A model generated the notes under the pieces. The model did no database searches and had not been told where the DNA came from. It worked only from the letters and a program-made list of their open reading frames with translations. A program made the position numbers and the translations under genes. DNA of 64,000 nucleotides from Cyclaneusma minus (Eukaryota > Ascomycota > Leotiomycetes > Marthamycetales > Marthamycetaceae): NCBI GenBank assembly GCA_037179335.1, contig JAKZHN010000013.1, positions 372,001 to 436,000 of the forward strand. The letters are read 5' to 3'. Below are positions 32,097-44,135 of the stretch, one piece after another. Numbering within the stretch: the stretch's first letter is position 1; every line of letters starts with the position of its first letter.

Positions 32097-32563
32097 TAAT
32101 TTAGCGTTCTTTCTAAATTCTGGTGAATTGTTGTTTGATTTTTAAGAGATTCCCACCTATAAACCGAGCCAAAATGCCCCCGTTGCCCGCCACAATAAGC
32201 GGATAAGTTAGACGACGCTCTTGCTCATAATAATGAGATACCCCCACTTCGCTATATGTTCGTTATTATTGCAGGCATGCAAGGTAGCGTGCAAGTGCTC
32301 CGCGGTAGGTAAGTGTGAGGGAGGGCGGGTTTGGAGAAAACTGATAACAATGTATAGGTTGCAGCTACAATAAAGGCAGTGGAAATGAAATTGTTCCTCT
32401 GGTTTAGGAGAACAAGTTCTTCCATATGAACTTCCCTATTGAAATCCGAGCTGGGAAGTTACAGGGCAGAAGCTCAGTTCATGCAAAAGGCGGCCCAACC
32501 CCGAAGTCCACTAATTCTTTGCTACCTAACGATGAACTGAGAAGTTAGGTATAACCCTAAAAA
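32097..32563. other. Intergenic between the two tRNA copies
   Basis: No ORF with coding character, no RNA gene and no repeat seen in this 467-bp stretch. Confidence 0.5.
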
Positions 32564-33650
32564 GCCCTAATGGCATGCTTGGTCATGCGTCGCACTCGTA
32601 ACAGGCCTTTTGGGAGGTGGTGAGTGATACCTACCTTAGCGGAGCGGGGGGGTAAAAAAAGCCGTTTATAAATGGTTTAAAATTCGAAATACCGTTAAAA
32701 ACCATTATAATTATTATAACCATAGCAATCGTTATTTAATTCCAATTGTTTTCAATCGTTTTTAATTATTTCTAATCGTATTTAAAAATTTTAATCGTAT
32801 TTAAAATTGCTAATTAAGGTATTAAGCTATATACGCTAATCCAATTGGGAAAACCAATAGCAGTTTTAGCCAGCTTTAGCTTCAATTTCAGCTCCAATTT
32901 TAATTTCCAGCCTTTATTATTTATTAGCTCCAGCTTTAACGCAATAGTTTTAATTTCAGCCTTTAGCTTTTATTATTTACCAATTTCAATTTCAGCTTTA
33001 ATTTTAAGCCCTGAGTTTAAATTTCAAATTTTAAATTCCAGCTTTTGCGTATGCTTTAGCTTTAGCTTTAAGCTTTAAATTTAAATTTCAGCCTTAAGCT
33101 TTAATTTTTACGCTATTTATTTATATTATACTAATTATATTATGCTAAAAAAATACCTTCGCTTTTGCTATTGCTTTTGCAGCCCCCGATATAGCGTATA
33201 CTAAATTGCCTTTTTTAAATTTTAATATATATATGCTAAAGCTAAAATTTAAGACTAAAGCTTGAAATTAAAGGCTAGAGCTTAAAGCTAAAGCTGGAGC
33301 TAAAGCTAATAAATAATAAAGGCTAAAGGCTAAAATTGGAGCTATTGCGCTAAAGCTAAAGCTGGTGAATAATAGAGATTAAAGATTAAAGCTGGAGCTA
33401 AATAAAATAAAATAGTGCAATAATAATAAATTTAAAAAATAAACAAATATTAGATATTAGTGGTTTTGAATTTTGGAAACGGTAATATAATTATAAACCT
33501 TTTAATGGTTACAAGATTTTAAATCATTTATAGAGTGTTTTTCACCTTGGAAAATTTGAAACGGTTGTCGAAATTTGCCAACCGTTTTTTTTTACCCCCC
33601 CGCTCCGCTAAGGTATGCGAAGATCCTCGGTTCGACCTCATCTAGATCAG
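32564..33650 (+). pseudogene. tRNA-Thr(CGT) copy interrupted by the TA-type foldback element
   Basis: The left half (32564-32629) begins GCCCTAATGGC and keeps the anticodon stem, CGT anticodon and intron in the same order as the intact gene. It stops exactly at the end of the intron. The right half resumes at 33616 with TGCGAAGATCCTCGG, the 3' anticodon strand and T stem, on the far side of a 0.98-kb element. The T arm then decays (ttcgacctcatctag instead of ttcgattccgag), and no acceptor 3' strand follows. It is in opposite orientation to the intact gene. Whether it was already dead before the insertion cannot be told. Confidence 0.8.
32632..33615. mobile_element. Foldback/MITE-like element with TA target duplication
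   Basis: The ends are inverted repeats: CCTTAGCGGAGCGGGGGGG followed by TAAAAAAA at 32634, and its exact complement ending at 33613. Both are bordered by TA (32632-32633 and 33614-33615), the target duplication of Tc1/mariner/pogo elements. The interior is AT-rich. Its two arms (about 32845-33080 and 33180-33420) are themselves inverted repeats built of agcttta/ttcagc-type units, so the element can fold on itself. There is no transposase ORF, so it is non-autonomous. AT bias suggests RIP. Confidence 0.85.
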
Positions 33651-33759
33651 GGGGTTATTATCTTCAAAGAAAAACCTACATCTCAACTGCCGTAATCACA
33701 CAAGCTTCTCAATAGTCAATACCTACCTCCCCACACAAGTCACAACTCGTTCTATCAAC

Positions 33760-33845
<86 letters not shown>

Positions 33846-34308
33846 GGGCGCGCGGCCCGGCGCGGGGCCGGGGCANNNNNNNNNNNNNNNNNNNNNNNNN
33901 NNNNNNNNNNNNNNNNNNNNNNNNNNNNNNNNNNNNNNNNNNNNNNNNNNNNNNNNNNNNNNNNNNNNNNNNNNNNNNNNNNNNNNNNNNNNNNNNNNNN
34001 NNNNNNNNNNNNNNNNNNNNNNNNNNNNNNNNNNNNNNNNNNNNNNNNNNNNNNNNNNNNNNNNNNNNNNNNNNNNNNNNNNNNNNNNNNNNNNNNNNNN
34101 NNNNNNNNNNNNNNNNNNNNNNNNNNNNNNNNNNNNNNNNNNNNNNNNNNNNNNNNNNNNNNNNNNNNNNNNNNNNNNNNNNNNNNNNNNNNNTCCGGGG
34201 GTTTTTTTAATAAAATAAAAACCTAAAAAAAAAAGGCCGTAAACAAAAAAGCTTCTAAATTTTAAATACCAACCCCCCCCCACAAGTCACAAAACGTTAT
34301 ATAAACTT
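33650..34308. other. Assembly gap with duplicated flanks and poly-G/poly-C artefact
   Basis: A run of 82 G (33762-33843) and a GC-only stretch precede 318 N (33876-34193). The 112 bp before the poly-G (33650-33761) and the 112 bp after the gap (34197-34308) align without a single indel. The right copy has many bases replaced, mostly by A. One ends in poly-G, the other in poly-C. This is the same locus assembled twice from poor reads, not a biological duplication. Confidence 0.85.
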
Positions 34309-35044
34309 CCCCCCCCCCCCCCCCCCCCTCCCCCTTTCCTCTACCCCTCCCACTCCAGTGGGCTCCCAAGATCAAAAAAACCGATAAATACCCAGTCCTC
34401 TTCCTCTAGTCGACTTTGTCAGCCATCCACGCATTCCTCGAGAAGGGCAACTTCTAACTCCCAAGCTTAGAATGTTTCAGGACGATGCGCAGGCCCCTGC
34501 CTCGGCTTCAGTACCGACATGGCTCCAGAAAGACACACACCCTCTAGTGACCTAGCCTCACCCAGGTACCTAGGTACTGCCATGATCCATCAGCATATCG
34601 GATTGGATATATCGAAATGTGCGATTAAAATCCCAAACTCTCACTGCGATGCTTCCCAACACCTCCATTTTCACAGATTTCACCATACCTTAGACAATCA
34701 AAACCACCCCATCTTTTGCTCCATAACTCCCAAATCCACTATTAAACATCTCCCACCACCATTCACCAACCCCCCAGCAATCGCAGTCACAAACCAACCA
34801 AAGACAAAGACTTTCGCTCAGAGTGCGCTGCGCTTGTGCGTATTGACATTCGTATGGATCCATCTGTACAAAGCCTATACACAATCCACCCGCTCTTAGT
34901 AACTAGGTACTAGCCATCCCATTCCGTAGTTTTCCTAGTTGCAAAAATCCCCATAGCCCCTGAAACACCTTTGCAAATGCAACCAGGCTAAGTAGCCGTA
35001 GGCCCGTAGGCCCGTAGCCACCTTGATCATTCGCCCTCGACCAT
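34309..35044. other. Intergenic, nothing recognised
   Basis: Poly-C at 34309-34328, then unique sequence. A small ggcccgtag triplication occurs near 34995-35018. A 126-codon ORF at 34519-34899 is composition-driven and unsupported. Confidence 0.5.
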
Positions 35045-37719
35045 CTACCACTCATCACCCGCAACATCATAATCCTCGCTCACATCATGATCCATCTCCT
35101 CCTTACCCCCATAAGCCCCCGAATGACCATTTTCACCTCCACCATTTCCACCATTTCCACCATTCTCCACCACACCATCAGCGGCGCCAGCAGTGCCAGC
35201 GGTACCCTCGCCATTGCCCATATCCACATCCAGACTCTCAGTCTTGACCGCAACCGGCTTGGGGCCGGTGGAAACCGGAGGCAGCGGAGTCTGCACCCAC
35301 GACAGCGCGACTCTTCCGACAGACGGAAGTTCGTTGCCGAGGCCCGCGAGACCAAACATGAACTTCTCGGCCGTGGCGCGGTCTTTGAAGGTGATGGTGG
35401 TGCGAGCGGGGGAGATTTGGAGGTCGGTGTAATCGCCGATGCCCTATTTCGCATGTCGGTCAGCAAGCCATGCTCAAAATTCAAAACCCATTTCTCCAAT
35501 TCGGACAAATCGTCCAGTCTCGAGGCCGAAACGAAAAGGGGAAAGGGGGAAGCAACATACCAACAAATACTCCCTCAGACTCTCCTCCCTATCCGCCTCC
35601 GAAAAGTCCACTCCAGCCAGCGCAACCGTCTTCGGGCGATTATCCAGATTGTAAGCACCATAATTGACAACCGCAGCACCACCACCCCTTCCACCACGAT
35701 AACCGTCCCTGAAACCACCCCTAGGCGCACCTCTTCCCCTGTACACACCCCTTCCCCTACCTCTACCCCTCAGATACCAAGGCACTTCACCACCATCATC
35801 CTGCACAGCCTGGGTAGGATCAATGCCCAAGCCCAGCGCCTCCTCTTCCAACTTCGCCAACTGCGCCTTCAACGCCTCCGTCATGCCGCCTTTGGACTCC
35901 GAACCACTACCAGCATCACCGCTTGCAGGTGAGCCCGACTTCTTAGCAGCAATCTTCGCCATCAACTTGCGCTTTTCCTCAGCCTGTCGCTCAAGCAGCT
36001 CTTCCTGGCGTCTCTTCAGCTCCTTAGCCTGCTCTTCCATCTCCGCCTTCTTCTTCAACCTCGCCTCATAATCTTTCTGCACCAGTTCCTGCTTCTGCTT
36101 AAACTCCTCAATATCAATCTCCGGCTCCGAAGGCGCCGAAGTTGACTGAGCATCTGCCGAAGCTTCGCGTTTGCCGCCATTCGCCGGCACCTTCGGCAAT
36201 GAATCGGGGCCACAGTACCAAAACACCTTCACAAACCTATTATCAAAGATAACTTTCGGGCTCGTGTACGCAGCTTGGGCTTGGGACCAGTCTGCGAATT
36301 TAAGGGTGGCGAGGCGCTTGTAGGGCATCATGGTGCATTCGACGATAGTGCCGAATTCGGAAAAGAATTCGCGGACGGTGGTTTCGTTGAATGAAGGCTC
36401 GGGGATGTTTTCGACGACGATGGTGGTGTTGCGGCGGTCGTGGTTGGGCTTGTCGGAGGAGATTTCAGAGCGGCGGCCGCCGCGTTGGGCGGGGAAGCCG
36501 TGGCCGCGGGAGGAGGACTGGCCGCGACGAGGAGCGCTGTTGTTGTCGCCACTGGTGGAGAAGCTGCCGCTGAAGGAGGGGGTGGGGAGGGGGTGGGGGA
36601 AAGATGGGACGGAGGGGCAGTTATTGGTGTCGATGATCGAGGAGTGGGCGGGGTCGTATTCTGGATAATGTCAGTATGTTGGGCTGGACTAAGGAGGACT
36701 GAAGAGTAAAAGGGAGATAATGTACCTTCTTGCTTGGGAGGAGTCCAGCCCGAACTAGAGTTCGTGCCATGATCATATATGCAAGTATTTCCCCTCGCAC
36801 AGAATCCCTTCACATCAAAGTCCCGACACCTCTTCCTAGCCGGTCTTGACGCATCAGCAGACTGTTGATATCCAGGCGTGCCAGGCATCGGAAGACCCAA
36901 AGCCCTCTGCATGCTCAGAATAGCTTCCATCGGGTTATTTGGATCGAACTGGGGCATTCCAGGAAGTGGACTCGGCATCGGAGGCAGATTCCTGAAATCG
37001 TTCGGGCCGGGGGGCATGTCGTGCTGTGGTGGTGGCTGATAGGGAGCCACCATACCGCCACGGCTTCCACCCCTTCCACCTCTGCCTGATCCATTCATGT
37101 TGTCGCCGTAGCCCGGGGGTCCAGGAGGCAAGATGTTGTTGTAGCCGCTTTGTCGGTACATCTTGTTGGGCCTGCCGCCGAAATCTCCTCTTCCTGCATA
37201 TCCGTCTCTACCATTTGGCGCACCAAATTGGTCGTTGAAAGGTCGTTTCCTAGAGCCGTTCATTGTGCCTTGTGAGGAAACCGACGGAGCGGTGACAGAG
37301 TATTCGATTTGCGCCGGCGGATAGGCACTCATCGAAGCGTTGCGTGATTGAACTGCACCGGGAAGGTAGGATTTGCATTCGATAGCATCGAAGACGTCTT
37401 GGACAAAGCTAGTGCTGTCTGCAAAAGTTCAGCAAGTCATCAAACAAGCAGACAGGGAAAGCACAGCATAGGACATACCGTCTTTGAGAAAGTCGACGAT
37501 TTCCTGGTCGCAGAGCTGTCGAACACTGTTTGTGTCTCCATCATGTCGCAGCAGAGCAAGCACATAGTCGGCCAGGACATCGGCGTCGGCGTCCGAACTT
37601 CAGCGAACCATGGGTCAGTTGTGTGTGGACGGGCGGAAGGTGCGGCAAACTCACGTATTCTCCAGGCGCGTCACGATCCATTTCTTCAACAGCGGCGCTT
37701 CCTCTTCGGTGAACAGCAT
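35045..37719 (-). CDS. RBM26/27-like RNA-binding protein (fungal Rmn1 type): PWI-like, CCCH, two RRMs
   Basis: Exons are 37719-37655, 37597-37479, 37418-36726, 36660-35561 and 35443-35045 (791 aa); all junction phases agree. Residues 1-65 (LLKKWIVTRL ... SDADADVLADYVLALLRHDG) form the PWI-like N-terminal domain of this family. A Gly/Pro/Arg-rich linker follows, then a CCCH finger with C-x8-C-x5-C-x3-H spacing (CRDFDVKGFC ... CIYDH). RRM1 has TTIVVENIPEPSF and ATLKFADWSQAQAAY. A charged coiled coil comes next (EEFKQKQELVQKDYEARLKK), then an RG-rich box (RGRGRGRGVYRGRGAPRGG), RRM2 (ARTTITFKDRATAEKFMFGL) and an acidic tail. In S. pombe, Rmn1 joins the MTREC/NURS complex that hands meiotic and unstable RNAs to the nuclear exosome; a similar nuclear role is inferred. 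Confidence 0.9.
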
Positions 37720-38365
37720 CTTGGAAGCTTTGCGCCGGAGCAGATATTGGATGCGCGGTCGGTGTCAGAGGTAAATCAAGAGCGCATGCTTGTCGGAGGT
37801 CGTCCGCAATTGAGGATGCTTGAAAAATGTGGGGAGAGGTTGCGGTCGTGGTTGGAGATTTCAATCACGCCCGCTTGGTTACTGCCGGTCTGAGCTTCAA
37901 AATTCAAGCTTCGCTTCTTCTCTAAGTGGATTAGTGCAAGGCGGTGAGATATCTCGTACTGAATACGATGCAAGGCTGTCATTATTTACCGAATTTGTTT
38001 ACAAATTTATAGCAATCATGTGACTGACTCAGTCATATTCGGAGTGTTTTCAATCTTCTTCTAGGCCGTGCCGTTTTCTACTGTGTACCAGAGTGTCATT
38101 GTATCAAACCACCTCCGAACCTCAAAGGTCCCAAAGGAGCAAAACGCCTCGAGCATCACCTTCAACATAATAATACAAGTCCTGTATTCTACACACCCTA
38201 TGTCTACCAAGTTTCCCGAGCCCCCCAACTCCATGCAAGCATGCATCACAGACATCCCCCTCCCAGGGCCTATTCTCATTTCTAACCCAAACGCCTTCCT
38301 CCATCTCTGCCCACCATGCCTCACCACCATACCTCCAGCAAATCTACAACCCCCAATCTTCCAAT
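37720..38365. other. Intergenic between LSB6 3' end and RNA-binding gene promoter
   Basis: 646 bp containing the upstream region of the RBM26-like gene and the 3' flank of LSB6. No RNA gene or repeat is seen. Confidence 0.45.
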
Positions 38366-40695
38366 CTAGCACCAAGTAAAAACCGGATTCTTACTCTTCA
38401 CCGTCTCCAACCTCTCCACAATAACCTTCCTCCGATTATCCTCCATCCCCTCCGCCGCCGCATACCCCAAGTCCCCCTCCAAATCATCCCCCGAATACAA
38501 CACTCTCGCCACACTCCCATGCCTCGTCGAAAAGCTATGGTTCCGCCTACTCCTCTTCTGCTGCGGTGCCGTATAAGCCCTGGCGGGGCCGTTATAGCTC
38601 ATTCGTTGCGGCTGCCCTGGCCTCTCCCCCGTCGCATTTACAAACTGCAACCTCTTATTGCTCGTTTCATCAAAAGGATCTTCGCCATTAGCAACCGTGG
38701 CCGACGGCGAAGCCGGACTCTGCACATTCCCATTATTCTCAGCCTCATGGTCGATCGAAGCTCTCGGCGTAGCCCCCCTCGACAGCTCAAAACGATTCGG
38801 ATTCGGCAGGTCGCCAGGCACCGGACTGCCCAGCCCAATCAAATCATGATTCCCCTTCGCCACCGCATTCGCAGCGCTAATATCCATCTCCTCTTCCATC
38901 TGTCCCCTCACATTGGCTTCCGCGCGTCGTCTCATTTCCCCACTCGGCACCCGCATCGGCACCGCCACAGGGATATCCACCAAATCATCCCAAACACAAA
39001 CCCTCGCTCTTCTCGTAAGTTCCAGGGGTCCATGATCAGCAATCTTCAGCGTCTCGACAACATTCCACGCCTGTCCTTTCATAACCGCTATCTGCCGTGC
39101 AAACATGCCTTCTTGGAAATCGGCATCTTGGGCAAAAACACGGCGGAGAGCTAACTGGGTTTCTGACCACCAGTGGGTAGAGGTGAGCAGGGGCAGGAAG
39201 TGGTCGCGCGTGCGTTGCGAAAAGGGCTGGCCGATTAGAGAGACAGGGAGGAAGAGCCAGCCGAAGGGGAAAGAGCGCCAGGCGTCGGGGTGCTTCCACG
39301 GCCAGGAAAGACTGTTGTCGATAGCGCCGATAGAGATTTGTGGTTGGCGGGCAGAGGAGGAGGGGTGTGAGGCGGCCATGGGTTGTTGTTGGCGGTAGGG
39401 ACTTGGAATTGCTGAGCCGGGGGAGCCGTTGCTGTGTTCTCGTGGTATTGGGCGAGGTGCGAGGCCTGAGGTCTCATCTTCGTCGTCGACCTCGACGTGG
39501 CTTTTGAATTGTAAGGGTTCGGAAACGATGGATACTTCTTGACTCTCCCAGTCTACTTTAATCATCCAGTTATCGAGTCCGCGGTCTGTGTTCCGCATGA
39601 TATAATCTAGAATCACGAGCTTTTCTAGCTGCTCGCGGAAGGCTTGTTGAAGAGTATCAGTCCAGACGAATTTCTTTTGTTGCCCAGGCTCAGTCTTCGA
39701 TCGTGGACGCTGTTCCTCTTCATCTTCATCGTGTCCTGCGCTCACGGTACAACTGTCTGACCAAACCCTCGTCTTCTTCTTCGAACCTTCTCCAGAATGG
39801 TAAGGTCCGCTTGCACGATCAGGCCAAGGATGATTTCGCAGAAAAATATTCGCATCTTGGAAACCTTGCAGGAAGACTTGGAAGCTTCCCACTTTCGCCG
39901 GTAGCGGTTTCTTTTTTCTATAATAGTTTCTCCGATCCCAAAAATCGTAGTGGAAGACGTGCGACGAGAGGTGGACGATATCGGTATAAGGCACAAGGTG
40001 GGTTTGTAGTCGACAGTCGAGAGTATACGCAGCAGCTTCCGAGACGTAGCTGAGATTGGGGATTAAACAGGCTCGGCCGAAGCAGCAGGGGAACAGGTTG
40101 CGATGTATCCATTTATTCCACTTTGGATTTCCCGCAGCATATGGCTCTTCGTCCTGGGCAAAAAAGGGTCAGCAACCTTCAACAAAAACCTTGTCAAACT
40201 CATCCCCCTTTCTCAGCAACGTACCTTTGGCTTAAACACGCCAACCGTGCGCCCCTCGCTATTCCTCGCAAAATAGCTCCCCGAACTCCCCTGCGTAATC
40301 ATCTTCGGATGAATCCCCTGCTCAATAGCAAGCTGCACACTCTCCACAATCTCATCAAACTCCCGCTTGCTCATCCTCCCTCCATCACCCTCACTCTGCA
40401 GCGTCTCCGCCGTCGCCGGCCGCACGCCATCAGGAGCCTGAAAGACACTGTAATGAATCTCCAAGCGCTGTTCCGCATCAGCCTTGCCCTTCCCCTTGCC
40501 AATCTTGAACTTGGAAGCGATTTCGTCGGCCCATCGCTCGAGGCGCGCGTTGATGGCTTTGATGTCGACGCCGGAGTTGCTGCGCATTCGCCGACGGGGG
40601 GCGGATGCGGATACATATTCTTCGTCGTCGCTGTCGTCGGCCTGGGCGAGACGAGCATAGCCCGTGCCCGTCTGGGAAGGTCGGTTTCTAGGCAT
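38366..40695 (-). CDS. LSB6: Type II phosphatidylinositol 4-kinase
   Basis: Exons are 40695-40225 and 40153-38366 (752 aa); the intron is GTACGT...TGCCCAG. Motifs of the PI4KII catalytic core appear in order: GVDIKAINARLERWADEI; the glycine loop ITQGSSGSYFAR and VGVFKPKDEEPYAAGNPKW; the palmitoylation-type cysteine cluster LFPCCFGRACLIPNLSY; EAAAYTLDCRL; then KFVWTDTLQQAFREQLEKLV and the catalytic LDYIMRNTDRGLDNWMIKV. The region HPDAWRSFPFGWLFLP is also conserved. The acidic insert near residues 260-310 and the long Ser/Asn/Pro-rich tail vary in fungi. The enzyme makes PI4P on Golgi, endosomal or vacuolar membranes. Confidence 0.95.
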
Positions 40696-41377
40696 TCTTA
40701 CGATAGGGCGACATAATTGTTGTAGATGTTAGGATATTCTAACTTCTCATGTTTAAGGGAGCTGGAGCATGAACTAAACAGGTAGCTATTGACGGGTGGT
40801 CTGTGCGCAGCAAGGATGAGGGGCCGCCACTGCCCGAATCATCATGGCGAAACGGTGGCAAACTCAAAGGCGATTACTATTCATGATATAAGACTTCATT
40901 CAGGTACCAGAATAGTAGTCCCTGACCACTGGAACCGAGCCACGTAATAGCTCGGGAAGGAAGTACATGTATTGCCCATTCGTGTTTCTCGCCATCGTAA
41001 ATCCAACACAGCTGATATCCCAATCGATAGCCGAGGAGCCAGGGGAAGTGCCAGCAGTCGTTTTCTTACCCAACGAAATTCAACGTCACAAATCAACATA
41101 GTCACAAATCTCACATTCTAAAAACGAGAATATGTAGTTAACGATTTGATATTTTCATCCACCTAGCTACACGAAGACCCAGGAGATGACGAGACAAAGG
41201 AAATGATCAGCTCGCGTGGGGGAAGCTCAATGAGCGACGTGCGTAGTGCACCCGCCCATGACAACCCGGCGGCAGACGTGATGGTTCATGATTCGTAACG
41301 CCCGCCTAATGAGCATCGAAGTCTTGGTGGAGAAGAGGGCGCGGATTTTAGGGATGCAAGCTTGACGAAGTATCCGT
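40696..41377. other. Intergenic between eEF2 3' end and LSB6 promoter
   Basis: About 680 bp. No supported gene; an in-frame extension past the eEF2 intron here is intron read-through and not coding. Confidence 0.45.
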
Positions 41378-44135
41378 TTACAGCTTGTCGTAGTACTGTA
41401 GATTTCAATGTTAGCAAAAGTGCCAAGAGATTGTCGCAATTCAGGAATACTTACGTTGGTGTAGTCGGGCACCTCGACCTTGATACCCTTGCGCTTTCGG
41501 GTCTCCTGCACAATCTGTCCGGTCTTGGAGGCGGGGTCGAGAGGGGAACCACCAGGCAGAATCTGCCAGTGGTCGAAGACGGACTGGGGGAAGGCCTGTC
41601 CGGAGGTACCTTCACGGAGATCGGCGTTGAAACCGAAAGACTCCAGAATGGGAAGGTAGGCCTTGATGGTGAAGAGAGGAGTACCAGGACGCTGCTCCTC
41701 AGAGAAGACGTGACCTCTCCTCCTGGAAAGGACGGAGTAGACACCACCCATGGCTTGCTCAGGAACTTGAATCTCGACCAAGTAGACGGGCTCAAGGAGA
41801 CCGGGCTCGGCGAGAAGGGCGGAGGCGTAAAGGACACGACGGGTGGTAGGCATGATTTGACCGGTACCACGGTGAATGGAATCGGCGTGGAGGGTCACAT
41901 CGAGAACGTTGAAGCGGCAAGAGCGCATAGGCTCCTCAGCGACGGGACCTTCACGGGTAGCCCACTGGAAACCAGAGACGACGGAATCCTTGATTTCCTG
42001 GAGGTACTGGACGGCCTTGGTCTGGTCAACCAACAAGTTGGCACCAGTGGTGTCAGGACCGAAACACCAAATCTTACGGGCATCAGTGACATCCCAGCCG
42101 TAGTCGTCAGCCAAGACACGGGCACGAGCCTTGAAGTCGTCACGGGGGTTGATGCGGCCAGCCTCAATGGCAAGAGACAGATCCTCGTCGAGAGGCTCAG
42201 CAACCATGTAAAGACGGTTGTGCTTGTTGGGCGACTTGGACAGAGCAGTCATGCTGGACTTGCCAGTAACAGTCTCACGGTATTGCACGACAGGGTCGGA
42301 GATGCGGAGAGGGATACCAGCGTGGTCCTCCTCAAGATCCTTCAAGCAAATCTCCAAGTGGAGCTCACCAGCACCAGCAACAACGTGCTCACCGGACTCG
42401 GAGATGAAGGTAAGGACACAAGGGTCGGACTTGGAGAGACGCTTGAGACCTTCGACCAACTTGGGGAGATCCTGGGCGTTCTTGACCTCAACGGAGCGCT
42501 GCACGACAGGGGAGACGGAGAACTTCATGACCTTCAAGTTGTGGGCAGTCTCGGAGGTGGTAAGAGTACCAGACTTGAGCAAGAACTGGTCGATACCGAC
42601 AAGACCCAGGATGTTACCGGCTGGGACATCGTCGATGGGGTCGACCTTACCACCCATCATGAGGACGGTACGCTGGACGGCCTTGATGAAAAGATCCTCC
42701 TTGCGTCCGGGAACGTAGTTGGGACCCTGGATGCGGACCTTCATGCCGGACTTGACAGTACCGGAGAAGACACGACCGAAAGCGTAGAAACGACCCTTGT
42801 CGGAAGTGGGCACCATCTTGGAGACGTACAACATGAGAGGACCCTTGGGGTCACAGTTGCGGATACCCATGCAGGCCTCGTCATCGGGGGGACCCTCGTA
42901 GAGAGTCTCGGCACGGTAGGCCTGGGCAGTGACGGGAGAAGGCAGGTGCAAGATCAACATCTCCAAAAGAGCATCAGCAGCGGGAAGGAAAGTGCGCATG
43001 ATGACCTTCAGGAGTTGCTTGCCCTCCTTGTCCTTGTCGTCAGTGGCGAGCTTGATGCCCAACTTTTCCAGAAGGACGGGGATCTCATCCTTCTTGAAGT
43101 TCATGACAGCGGCGAAGATCTTGAAGATGGGGTCCAAGATGAACTGGTTGAAGGCACGCTCAAGCTCCTTGCCCTCGTACTCGGACTTGGTGGTCCACTT
43201 CTTGGTCTTGGGGTTGAAGTAGTGGTCACCCCACAGACGCTCCATCATCTTGCCGCGGTCGACACCCAACTTCTTGGCGTAGCGGGTAGCGAATTGGCGG
43301 ATGGTGAAAGCCCATCCGTGGAGACCGGAACCGAAAGCGACGGTACCCTTGGAAGGCTGGACCTGGACATCACCAAGAGCCTTGTCGAAGTAGGTGGAGA
43401 TGATGACGTTCACGGACTCGATGGTTCGGGAGAAGGACTGGTACAGATCCTCCTTGGACATCTGCAGCTCGAGAAGAGCACGGTCGACCTTGTTGATGAT
43501 GACGACAGGCTTGATGCGCTCACCAAGTGCCTGGCGGAGCACAGTCTCTGTCTGCACACACACACCCTCAATGGTGTCGACGACGACGAGAGCACCGTCA
43601 GTGACACGGAGAGCAGCCGTGACCTCGGAGGAGAAATCAACGTGACCGGGCGAATCGATCAAGTTGATCAAGAACTCCTTGCCGTTCACCTTCTGTCCAA
43701 CAATGTCCTTGAGGTCCTCCTCCTCGGGGAGCTGACCGTACAGGGAGATGGCAGTCGACTTGATAGTGATACCACGCTCCTGCTCGTCCTTACGGGTATC
43801 GGTGGCTCGCGCATCACCAGCCTTGGCGGCGGAGATGATACCGGCCTTGGAGAGCAAGGAATCGGTGAGGGTCGACTTGCCGTGGTCGACGTGGGCAATG
43901 ACGGACATATTGCGCACATTGGTGCTCTTGTCCATCAAGGCGCGGACCTCCTCAACGGTGAAGCTACATTTTGCACGAATTGTCAGCTTTGTGCGCGACC
44001 CGGTAATAGAGCAGTTGAAGGCGGAAACAGCTCAAAACAGCTCGACCAGATGAATACTGAGGTTGTTCTGGGTTGCCGACTCGAAGAAAGGCATCTTGAG
44101 CATGCGCAATGGGGATTGTGGACTTACTTGACCAT
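41378..44135 (-). CDS. EF2: Translation elongation factor 2
   Basis: Exons are 44135-44128 (8 nt, ATGGTCAA), 43963-41455 and 41395-41378 (18 nt, encoding YYDKL), giving 844 aa, the standard fungal length. Domain I starts MVNFTVEEVRALMD and carries G1 AHVDHGKST, the switch I region GITIKSTAISLY, DSPGHVDF and NKVD. The diphthamide loop is LHADSIHRGTGQIMPTTRR, and the tail is VEVPDYTNYYDKL. eEF2 is the GTPase that moves tRNA and mRNA through the ribosome. Codon use is strongly biased to C-ending codons, as in highly expressed genes, which also opens a very long antisense frame. The tiny first and last exons are easily missed by gene callers. It is divergent from the DUF1365 gene. Confidence 0.97.

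Noticed and set aside
33723..34283. ORFs that cross the poly-G tract and the N gap
   Set aside because: They are made of X, Gly or Pro runs from artefactual sequence and unknown bases.
33650..34308. A real 112-bp direct repeat flanking the gap
   Set aside because: The perfectly collinear, A-biased differences and opposite homopolymers fit a poor-quality second assembly of one locus.
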